NCBI GenBank assembly: GCA_005239845.1
Contig: SBBD01000183.1
Coordinates: 1-7,735 of the forward strand
Origin: an archaeon
GTDB lineage: Archaea > Micrarchaeota > Micrarchaeia > Norongarragalinales > SBBD01
Direction: 5' to 3'
DNA length: 7,735 nt
Shown: positions 1-4,797 of the stretch, piece after piece
Numbering within the stretch: position 1 is the first letter of the stretch
How the letters are laid out: each line of letters opens with the position of its first letter
Program-made: the position numbers and the translations under genes
Notes under the pieces: generated by a model
Databases searched by the model: none
What the model saw: the letters and a program-made list of their open reading frames with translations, nothing else
What the model was told of the DNA's origin: nothing

Positions 1-346
1 GAGCCGCTCCCTTTCTAAACGCCTTCGCGAACCAAAAGCACACCCCTGCTCCCAAGAGGGAGCCAATGCCTGCATAGAGCGCGCCTTGGACCGTTCCATA
101 CAAGGAACCCGCCGCCAGGACGGGAATGCTGTTCGGGAGAGGGGCCAGCACGGAAAAGACGGCTTGCAAGAGGATGACGGCCACGGGCCCCCAGATGCCG
201 CTCTGCAGGGCGAGCTCTTTCACCGCCTGGGGGTGGGCGTACGCGGAAAACAAGTACAGCAACGCCAGGAAAATAGCCACCGCCAGAACGGTTACGGCTT
301 CCGCGCCCCCCCGCTGGATTCTCCTACGGTTTTTGCTTTGCGTCAT
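1..346 (-). CDS. TVP38/TMEM64 (VTT domain) family membrane protein, N-terminal part
   Basis: Partial gene: the ATG is at 346 and the reading frame stays open to the window edge, giving 115 residues with the C-terminus missing. After a basic N-terminus (MTQSKNRRR) there is a hydrophobic segment at about residues 17-36. A second hydrophobic stretch then carries the VTT-like pattern: GIWGPVAVILLQAVFSV (50-66), a Pro-Asn-Ser turn (71-73), the Gly-rich LAAGSLYGTVQGALYAGIGS (77-96), and GAGVCFWFAKAFRKG (99-113). In TVP38/TMEM64/DedA-like proteins this region forms re-entrant and membrane helices; the bacterial and eukaryotic relatives are linked to membrane-lipid movement, but the substrate here is unknown. 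It diverges from the pilin operon. A TATA-like ATTAAAA on the minus strand about 27 bp upstream of the ATG suggests a leaderless transcript. Family call is good; specific function is not known. Confidence 0.75.
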   Translation of the reverse strand, partial: MTQSKNRRRIQRGGAEAVTVLAVAIFLALLYLFSAYAHPQAVKELALQSGIWGPVAVILLQAVFSVLAPLPNSIPVLAAGSLYGTVQGALYAGIGSLLGAGVCFWFAKAFRKGAA

Positions 347-370
347 TTTACGTTGCTATAACCTCGTCTC

Positions 371-377
371 TTTTAAT
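371..377 (-). promoter_or_regulatory. TATA-like box for the VTT-family gene
   Basis: On the minus strand the sequence reads ATTAAAA, preceded by the purine-rich AACAAGG that would suit a TFB recognition element. The centre of the TTAAAA core lies about 27 bp upstream of the ATG at 346. That is the usual archaeal TATA-to-transcription-start distance, so the mRNA may begin at the start codon. Judged by spacing and composition only. Confidence 0.5.
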
Positions 378-420
378 CCTTGTTGCGAAGCGTTGGCGTC
401 CCTCCATACGGAACACAAGC

Positions 421-427
421 TTTAAAT
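421..427 (+). promoter_or_regulatory. TATA box for the pilin operon
   Basis: TTTAAAT on the plus strand, with the core TTTAAA (421-426) centred about 26.5 bp before the ATG at 450. This predicts transcription starting at or next to that ATG (leaderless). It also argues against the upstream in-frame ATG at 426, which overlaps the box itself. No Shine-Dalgarno-like sequence precedes 450. Confidence 0.6.
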
Positions 428-449
428 GGCGCTCTTCGTTGTCTTGCTC

Positions 450-620
450 ATGGACCAGCGCGCGCAGACTTCCACAGAATACATTCTGCTGATTGCCTTG
501 GGCCTCGTCGTCGTCCTCGCCGGCATCGCGGTGGCCACGCAGATCAAGGCCATTTCCGACGTCGTGTCCGCGCGCATCGCCTCGGACCGCAACCGCATCA
601 TCTCCATGTTCGTCTCGTGA
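450..620 (+). CDS. Very small class III signal peptide protein (type IV pilin-like)
   Basis: A 56-residue protein beginning MDQRAQTSTEYILLIALG. It shows the archaeal class III prepilin signal exactly: Gln6-x-Ser8-x-Glu10 with Leu at +9, directly followed by a hydrophobic helix (about 11-30). Prepilin peptidase should cleave between Ala5 and Gln6, leaving about 51 residues. Apart from a short polar, probably helical tail (QIKAISDVVSARIASDRNR) there is no globular domain, no Cys and no N-glycosylation sequon. Such helix-only subunits can form filament cores, so this could be the main structural pilin (inference). The ATG at 450 was chosen over 426 because 426 lies inside the TATA box and would put extra hydrophobic residues before the signal. 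It is first in the operon, 8 nt before the peptidase. Confidence 0.85.
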   Translation: MDQRAQTSTEYILLIALGLVVVLAGIAVATQIKAISDVVSARIASDRNRIISMFVS

Positions 621-628
621 ACGGGACC

Positions 629-1693
629 ATGGACTTCCTTCCCTCCTCGTTTGCCCTCCTTTTCTCCGTCCTTGCGGGCTACTCCGACTTGAAAAAGAGG
701 GAAATCCCCGACGCGCTGAACTATGGCGCGCTGTTCCTGGCCCTTGGGCTCGCCCTCTTCCTGAAATCCGCCTACTTCCTCTTGTTCACCTCCCTTCCCT
801 TCCTTTTCGCGGCCTTCCTCTTCTCCTATTTTCTCTACCGCGTCGGGGCGTGGGCCGGCGGCGACGTCAAGTTCTTTACGGCGCTCGCGGGCTTTTACCC
901 CCTCCTGGCCCCTTCCTTTTCCTTCCTGTCCCTCGCCTACATCTTCCTCGCTTCCGTGGCCCTCCTCGTTCCCCTGCTCCTGCTGCTCTACGCCCAGCGC
1001 CTCGCCTCGCACTCCCATGAGTTGCTTTCTGCCGCCCAGGCGAGCCTGCGCTCTTCCCTCAATACGACCGTGATCTCTTACGTCGTCATCGAGGTGCTCG
1101 CATTCGTGTTCTTCTACTTTCCGGATTCCCCGCTCTTTCTCTTTATCATCCTCTTCCTCCTCTATTTGCTCGATATCCCCTTCCTCCCTTCCCTCGTCCT
1201 CTTCCTGTTGTTCTCCTTTCTCTACGGCCTCTCCCTGGAACTGTTCCTTTTCCTGTTCCTGTTGGCGTTTGCCGTCAGCTTCTTCTCGAAGGCCTTCGGC
1301 ATCCTCTCCCAGCATGTGCTGCGCCACCGCGTTTCCGTTTCCCAGCTGAAGGAAGGCATGATTCCCGCGGAAACCGTTGTCCTTCAAAAAAAGAAACTCC
1401 TTCGCATGCAACCCCCCCGCTTTTCCGAAATGCTTCCCCTGGCCCTCCAATTACTCCGACAAAAAACGCCTTGGCCTTCCGTCCTTCGCGTCCTGTCGGG
1501 GACGCCGCTCCAAGGAAAAGTGCTGGCCAGCGCCCTCAAGGCCCGCGGTCTTTCGAGGAGCGAGATACAAGCCTTAAAAAGGGCTGGCCTGAAATACCTC
1601 GTGGTCAAGGAAAGCCTGCCGTTCGCGCCCTTGCTGGCCACCGGGTTCTTCCTGGCCGCTTTCGGGGAAAGCACATGGCTCGCGCACAGATAA
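629..1693 (+). CDS. Archaeal prepilin peptidase (A24 family) with archaeal C-terminal domain
   Basis: A 354-residue polytopic membrane aspartic protease expected to remove class III signal peptides from prepilins at the cytoplasmic membrane face. The first catalytic Asp is Asp20 in YSDLKKREIPD (18-28). The second is Asp79 in AWAGGDVKFF (74-83), the GxGD-type motif; its first Gly is Ala here. Many Phe/Leu-rich membrane segments fill residues 31-125 and 147-225. The C-terminus, SQLKEGMIPAE (238-248) and then GLSRSEIQALKRAGLKYL (307-324) plus KESLPFAPLLATGFFLA (327-343), resembles the archaeal A24 C-terminal (Arc_PepC type II) region. It is flanked by pilin genes, its likely substrates. It starts 8 nt after the first pilin stop; an in-frame GTG at 617, overlapping that stop as GTGA, is an alternative start. 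Its 3' end overlaps the next gene by 19 nt, which suggests translational coupling. Confidence 0.92.
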   Translation: MDFLPSSFALLFSVLAGYSDLKKREIPDALNYGALFLALGLALFLKSAYFLLFTSLPFLFAAFLFSYFLYRVGAWAGGDVKFFTALAGFYPLLAPSFSFLSLAYIFLASVALLVPLLLLLYAQRLASHSHELLSAAQASLRSSLNTTVISYVVIEVLAFVFFYFPDSPLFLFIILFLLYLLDIPFLPSLVLFLLFSFLYGLSLELFLFLFLLAFAVSFFSKAFGILSQHVLRHRVSVSQLKEGMIPAETVVLQKKKLLRMQPPRFSEMLPLALQLLRQKTPWPSVLRVLSGTPLQGKVLASALKARGLSRSEIQALKRAGLKYLVVKESLPFAPLLATGFFLAAFGESTWLAHR

Positions 1694-2100
1694 GCATCGA
1701 GTTCTTCCTGATTGCGGGCTTCATTTTATTAGCGGCGAGCGTGCTCATCAGCAACAGCGACCAGCAGATCCAGGAAACGTCGGCGCTCAACAACGTGGTC
1801 GCCGCAAGGAACGCGATGGACCTCGAAACCTCGCTCGCGCGCTACGTCTATTACTCTGGAAACTGGAGCACGGTCACGCACATCACGTTCATCCCTTCGA
1901 ATACCACGTGCTTCAACTACAACGACACCAGCCAAAAACTCTACTGCGTCACTTCCGGAATCACGGGCCTCGTGTATTCGGATGCCGTGGCCTTCCCCTT
2001 TCGAAACGTGACGGGGCACCAGTGCTGGCAAAGCGGCTGGCTGCGCGTCCGAACGCGCAACGAGAACGGCGTGGTCTACTACAACTGCACGAGGCTGTGA
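1675..2100 (+). CDS. Class III signal peptide pilin-like protein, Cys- and sequon-rich
   Basis: 141 residues starting MARAQISIEFFLIAGF. The signal is Gln5-x-Ser7-x-Glu9, with predicted cleavage after Ala4, followed by a hydrophobic helix to about residue 25. The exported part has four cysteines (79, 91, 117, 138), enough for two disulfides outside the cell, and five N-x-S/T sequons (Asn63, 76, 83, 111, 137), so it may be N-glycosylated. The globular C-terminal domain suggests a minor or decorating pilin rather than the bare filament core (inference); I do not recognise a specific fold. Its ATG lies within the last codons of the peptidase gene (19-nt overlap, different frame), so translation is probably coupled. 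No strong Shine-Dalgarno is visible. Confidence 0.85.
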   Translation: MARAQISIEFFLIAGFILLAASVLISNSDQQIQETSALNNVVAARNAMDLETSLARYVYYSGNWSTVTHITFIPSNTTCFNYNDTSQKLYCVTSGITGLVYSDAVAFPFRNVTGHQCWQSGWLRVRTRNENGVVYYNCTRL

Positions 2101-2101
2101 C

Positions 2102-2479
2102 ATGCGCGGGCAAGTGGGCACGGAATACGTCTTCCTGGTGTCCCTCGTGTTCGTGCTCGTCGCCTCTGCCGTGCTCCAGTCCTTCAAGGATGCGGAAATC
2201 AACCTCGGCCTCTCCGCCGCCCGCCTTTCCTGCCAGGAACTGGCTTCCAGGAACTCTTCGCTAGGATGCTACATCCTCGGCTACCAAGTGGACGAGCGCG
2301 TGCAGAAGGTGAACGTCACTCCCCAAATCACGACGGCGTACGCGGCTTACAACAAGTCCGAGCTCAAGAACCTCACCCTGTACCGCTGGAGCCAAATCTA
2401 CCGTCCCGACGCCGCGCCCAACTATTCCTCGGACTGCTTCCGCGCCGCCTATTTCGAGTACTGCGTCGTCTTCCCCTGA
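2102..2479 (+). CDS. Class III signal peptide pilin-like protein, second Cys- and sequon-rich type
   Basis: 125 residues starting MRGQVGTEYVFLVSL. The signal is Gln4-x-Gly6-x-Glu8 with Leu at +9; Gly replaces the usual Ser, and cleavage is expected after Gly3. A hydrophobic helix runs to about residue 26. The exported part contains four cysteines (44, 56, 112, 121) and five sequons (Asn51, 71, 84, 90, 107; the one at 71 is NVTP, where Pro disfavours glycosylation). It shares the general plan of the preceding pilin-like protein but no clear sequence similarity beyond the N-terminus. The gene starts 1 nt after the upstream stop, with a weak GAGG (2091-2094) 7 nt before the ATG, and is last in the apparent operon. 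Probably a minor pilin. Confidence 0.85.
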   Translation: MRGQVGTEYVFLVSLVFVLVASAVLQSFKDAEINLGLSAARLSCQELASRNSSLGCYILGYQVDERVQKVNVTPQITTAYAAYNKSELKNLTLYRWSQIYRPDAAPNYSSDCFRAAYFEYCVVFP

Positions 2480-2485
2480 CACCTC

Positions 2486-2510
2486 AAGGGGGCACCTACG
2501 GTTCCCCCTT
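2486..2510 (+). other. Inverted repeat just after the pilin operon
   Basis: A perfect 7-bp inverted repeat, AAGGGGG (2486-2492) and CCCCCTT (2504-2510), with an 11-nt loop, starting 6 nt after the last pilin stop codon. It is not followed directly by a T-run, so it may be a 3'-end stabilising hairpin or part of a terminator region rather than a classical intrinsic terminator. Confidence 0.35.
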
Positions 2511-2613
2511 ACGCGTGTCGCCTCTTCCCCTTCCCTTCTCGGACGCCCACTCCCCCCTCTTTTTAGTGCGACTGGCGTTCCCCCTGCTTTTGCTTCTTAT
2601 GCCCTTTTTCCCA

Positions 2614-2640
2614 ACCGGCGTTTCCGGTCTTATTTTTCCT
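2614..2640 (+). terminator. Terminator-like hairpin and T-tract downstream of the pilin operon
   Basis: A 5-bp stem, ACCGG (2614-2618) and CCGGT (2624-2628), with a CGTTT loop is followed by CTTATTTTTCCTT. Archaeal termination relies mainly on T-tracts, and several lie nearby (about 2560-2566 and 2604-2609). The stretch 2511-2680 is strongly pyrimidine-rich on the plus strand, and I see no gene in it. Confidence 0.4.
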
Positions 2641-2684
2641 TCGCCTCAACGTCTACGTCCTCGCGGCCTCTCCTGTTTCCAGTG

Positions 2685-2693
2685 TTTTAATAA
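2685..2693 (+). promoter_or_regulatory. TATA box for endonuclease Q
   Basis: TTTTAATAA, centred about 27 bp before the ATG at 2716. The spacing predicts transcription starting at the ATG (leaderless), and no Shine-Dalgarno is present. This supports the 2716 start over the in-frame ATG at 2599, which lies upstream of both this box and the terminator-like hairpin. Confidence 0.55.
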
Positions 2694-2715
2694 CCGTTGC
2701 CGGCCATCTTTTTGC

Positions 2716-4014
2716 ATGGTTCTTTTCGCGGACCTGCACCTGCATTCCAAGCATTCGCGCGCCGTCAGCCAAAGCATGGACTTGGAGCATTTGCTGCAAG
2801 GCGCGGAAAAGAAGGGCCTCGGCCTTTTGGGGACAGGAGATTTTACGCACCCCTTGTGGTTTGCTGAACTCGAACGCAAGCTCGAACCCGCGGAAAACGA
2901 AAATGCGGGGGTCTACCAGCTCAAGGATTTTTCCTCTCCCGTACGCTTTGTTTTGCAGACGGAAGTCAGCACCATTTACTCTGATAAAGGAAAAGTCAAG
3001 AAAATTCACCACCTTCTCTTTGCCCCTTCCCTTGACATCGTAAAGCAACTGAACGACGTGCTGGCCAAGCGCGGAAACCTCCTCGCGGACGGGAGGCCCA
3101 CGTTCGGCAACACGACGTGCGCGGAACTCGTGGAGCTCTGCAAGCAACTCAACCCCCAAATCGAAGTAGTGCCCGCCCACGCCTGGACTCCCTGGTTCTC
3201 GGTTTTCGGAAGCAATTCCGGTTTCGACTCCATCGAGGAAGCCTACGGCGACCAAAGCACGCACGTTCGCGCTTTTGAAACCGGAATGAGCAGCTCGCCT
3301 GCCATGAACTGGCGCGTTTCCGCTCTTGACAAGTATGCACAGCTCAGCAATTCCGATTCTCATTCCCCCTACCCTTACCGAATAGGCAGGGAATGCAACG
3401 CCTTTGACTTTGACTTGCAGTCGCTTTCCTATTCCGCACTCTTCAGGGCCATCAACTCCAAAGACCCCCGCCGTTTCCTCTTTACCGTTGAAGTCGACCC
3501 CAACTACGGAAAATACCACTACGATGGCCACCGCAACTGCAAGTTCTCCTGTCCTCCTGAAGAGTCCCGCCGCCTGCAAAACCGTTGCCCTGTATGCAAG
3601 CGCCCCCTCACCATCGGAGTCCTGAACCGCGTCGAACAACTGGCAGATCGCTCCCCAGGATTCGTTCCAAAAGGCGCCATTCCCTTCAAAACCCTCTTGC
3701 CGCTTCAAGAGCTCGTCGCCGCCGTCTACCCTTCCACGCTCCTATCGAAAAAAGTCGTCCAAGAAACCGAAAAGCTGGTTTCCGCTTTCCAAGCCGAGCT
3801 GGAAGTGCTGCTCAGCATTCCTTTCGATGATCTCACAAAAGTAACGAATGCCAAGCTGGCCCGCGTCATTCTTCTGAACCGGGAAGGCCAGCTGCACGTA
3901 AAGCCCGGGTTTGATGGGGAGTACGGCATCCTTCAGCTCAAGGGCTCGGAAACGACGGCTTCGACTCAAAAGCCAAGAGACGAAAAACAGAAGGGCCTTG
4001 AGGAATTCAGCTGA
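2716..4014 (+). CDS. Endonuclease Q (EndoQ), PHP-domain DNA repair nuclease
   Basis: 432 residues, close to the size of characterised Thermococcales EndoQ. The family cleaves DNA on the 5' side of deaminated bases (uracil, hypoxanthine, xanthine) and abasic sites. PHP-domain metal motifs are intact: ADLHLHS (5-11), LLGTGD (37-42), QTEVS (81-85), KIHH (96-99), PAHAWTPWFS (153-162), ETGMSSSPAMNWR (188-200) and SNSDSHS (211-217). The family-typical GKYHYDGHR (265-273) leads into a four-Cys zinc site (Cys275, Cys279, Cys291, Cys294), then TIGVLNRVEQLADR (299-312). The protein ends QKGLEEFS (425-432), matching a PCNA-interacting peptide (Q-x-x-L-x-x-F-x). The 2716 start gives the usual family N-terminus right before the DLHxH motif. 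It stands alone with its own promoter and overlaps the convergent downstream gene by 8 bp. Confidence 0.93.
   Translation: MVLFADLHLHSKHSRAVSQSMDLEHLLQGAEKKGLGLLGTGDFTHPLWFAELERKLEPAENENAGVYQLKDFSSPVRFVLQTEVSTIYSDKGKVKKIHHLLFAPSLDIVKQLNDVLAKRGNLLADGRPTFGNTTCAELVELCKQLNPQIEVVPAHAWTPWFSVFGSNSGFDSIEEAYGDQSTHVRAFETGMSSSPAMNWRVSALDKYAQLSNSDSHSPYPYRIGRECNAFDFDLQSLSYSALFRAINSKDPRRFLFTVEVDPNYGKYHYDGHRNCKFSCPPEESRRLQNRCPVCKRPLTIGVLNRVEQLADRSPGFVPKGAIPFKTLLPLQELVAAVYPSTLLSKKVVQETEKLVSAFQAELEVLLSIPFDDLTKVTNAKLARVILLNREGQLHVKPGFDGEYGILQLKGSETTASTQKPRDEKQKGLEEFS
3988..4011 (+). other. PIP-box-like C-terminal peptide of EndoQ
   Basis: The last eight codons encode QKGLEEFS, fitting the archaeal PCNA-interacting pattern Gln-x-x-aliphatic-x-x-aromatic-x at the extreme C-terminus, after a polar, probably disordered linker (residues 410-424). 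PCNA is known to assist EndoQ in Thermococcales; that this peptide binds PCNA here is inference. Confidence 0.5.
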
Positions 4015-4015
4015 A
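4006..4015. other. Palindrome containing both convergent stop codons
   Basis: TTCAGCTGAA is a perfect 10-bp palindrome. Read on the plus strand it encodes Phe-Ser-stop of EndoQ, and read on the minus strand Phe-Ser-stop of the opposing gene, so the two coding regions overlap tail to tail by 8 bp. Confidence 0.6.
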
Positions 4016-4735
4016 GGTGGAGGCGTCCTTCTCCCCATCCCTGCGGTCTTCAAATTCCTGGTATTCCTGGTCGTTGAACTCGTAAGCGCTCTTGAGGTAC
4101 TTGCACTCATCGAACGAAAACGCCTGTAGTGCTTCCTCCCGTTTTCCCGAATAGGCTTCAAACTTGCTTTCCTTCTGCGACGCGTCCAGCAAATAGTCCG
4201 TGTCCCCGAACGAAAACATGACGACCGGGTGAATGCGGCTCTTCTCCAACTCCAAAACCCTGATTTTGGCCTTCGGGCTTCCCAGCGCGCGTAATAGGCT
4301 GCACAACAGTAATGCCTTGTCGAACAGGTCTCCTGCCTGCAGTTCCAGCGCCTCGCGGGGCTTCAGCCAAAAGAGCACGTTCAAGTCGGCGTGCAAGTTC
4401 TGTATTTTCCGTATGGCAAAAAACGCCTTTTCTGCCGCTTTTAGAAAGTGCAACTCGTACGCATACGTTTCAGGGCTCTCCAATGCCTTGTCCTCCACTA
4501 ACCCTTCCAATACCTGCCCCTTCAGTTCCTGGATGACCTCATCCTCCGGCTGGACCAAGGTCTTGAGTTCCGGAACCGTCTTCTGTTCGTTTTCGTCAAT
4601 CAGCGCGGCATACCGCTCGATTACCTTGCGGTAGAACGCGGCCCTCAGCTTCTCCTGCAGCCCTCCCTCCTTTTGCTGCTCGTCCTCCGAGGGCTTCTTC
4701 GGCGGCTTCTTGCCGAACAGCTCCTCCAACCCCAT
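4007..4735 (-). CDS. Conserved-looking hypothetical protein with weak transglutaminase-like core
   Basis: 242 residues, highly charged, with no signal peptide or membrane segment, so probably cytoplasmic. A Lys/Pro/Glu-rich N-terminus (MGLEELFGKKPPKKP) is followed by mostly helical sequence. The central stretch AGDLFDKALLLCSLLRALG (134-152), then a strand-rich KAKIRVLELEKSRIHPVVMFSFG (155-177) and DYLLDAS (180-186), resembles the helix, His and Asp arrangement of transglutaminase-like cysteine proteases. Where those usually have Cys (GDCxDKA) this protein has Leu137, so it is probably not a protease; His169 and Asp184 are kept. This reading is tentative and I do not recognise a named family with confidence. 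The ATG at 4735 is supported by a TATA-like box about 26 bp upstream, implying a leaderless mRNA. A T5 tract on its strand (3983-3987) lies just past the stop. Confidence 0.75.
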   Translation of the reverse strand: MGLEELFGKKPPKKPSEDEQQKEGGLQEKLRAAFYRKVIERYAALIDENEQKTVPELKTLVQPEDEVIQELKGQVLEGLVEDKALESPETYAYELHFLKAAEKAFFAIRKIQNLHADLNVLFWLKPREALELQAGDLFDKALLLCSLLRALGSPKAKIRVLELEKSRIHPVVMFSFGDTDYLLDASQKESKFEAYSGKREEALQAFSFDECKYLKSAYEFNDQEYQEFEDRRDGEKDASTFS

Positions 4736-4757
4736 AAAAAGCCTTGCCCCTTTTACC

Positions 4758-4765
4758 TTTATTAA
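4758..4765 (-). promoter_or_regulatory. TATA-like box for the 4007-4735 gene, possibly shared
   Basis: The minus strand reads TTAATAAA, centred 26.5 bp upstream of the ATG at 4735, which predicts a leaderless start. The same bases read TTTATTAA on the plus strand and would place a start near 4788, about 10 nt before the GTG of the diphosphate synthase, so one AT-rich element might serve both directions. It is the most obvious TATA candidate in the 62-bp divergent spacer; ATAAAAA at 4733-4739 is an alternative for the plus strand. Confidence 0.45.
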
Positions 4766-4786
4766 GAGCTACGAAGTAGTGAGTAC

Positions 4787-4792
4787 GAGGGG
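4787..4792 (+). promoter_or_regulatory. Possible Shine-Dalgarno supporting the GTG start at 4798
   Basis: GAGGGG, whose GAGG part can pair with the 16S rRNA tail, lies 7 nt before the GTG. An in-frame TGA at 4780-4782 bounds the frame upstream and no ATG lies between, so GTG 4798 is the first usable start. Confidence 0.4.
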
Positions 4793-4797
4793 TTTCC

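Noticed and set aside
86..425. Plus-strand open frames over the left edge (86-361 and 126-425)
   Set aside because: The minus strand encodes a convincing VTT-domain membrane protein here; the plus frames are Arg/Gly-rich shadows.
426..449. In-frame upstream ATG of the first pilin
   Set aside because: It overlaps the TATA box and would place hydrophobic residues before the class III signal, which normally has a very short N-terminal leader.
422..1450. Long minus-strand open frame (342 codons) opposite the prepilin peptidase
   Set aside because: Its product is a low-complexity Glu/Gly/Gln/Lys-rich sequence that mirrors the pyrimidine-rich Phe/Leu codons of the real membrane protein gene. It has no promoter or domain signal.
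2266..2715. Upstream extension of the EndoQ frame, including an in-frame ATG at 2599
   Set aside because: The extension runs through a terminator-like hairpin and the TATA box and overlaps the last pilin gene in another frame. Family N-termini begin just before DLHxH, matching the ATG at 2716.
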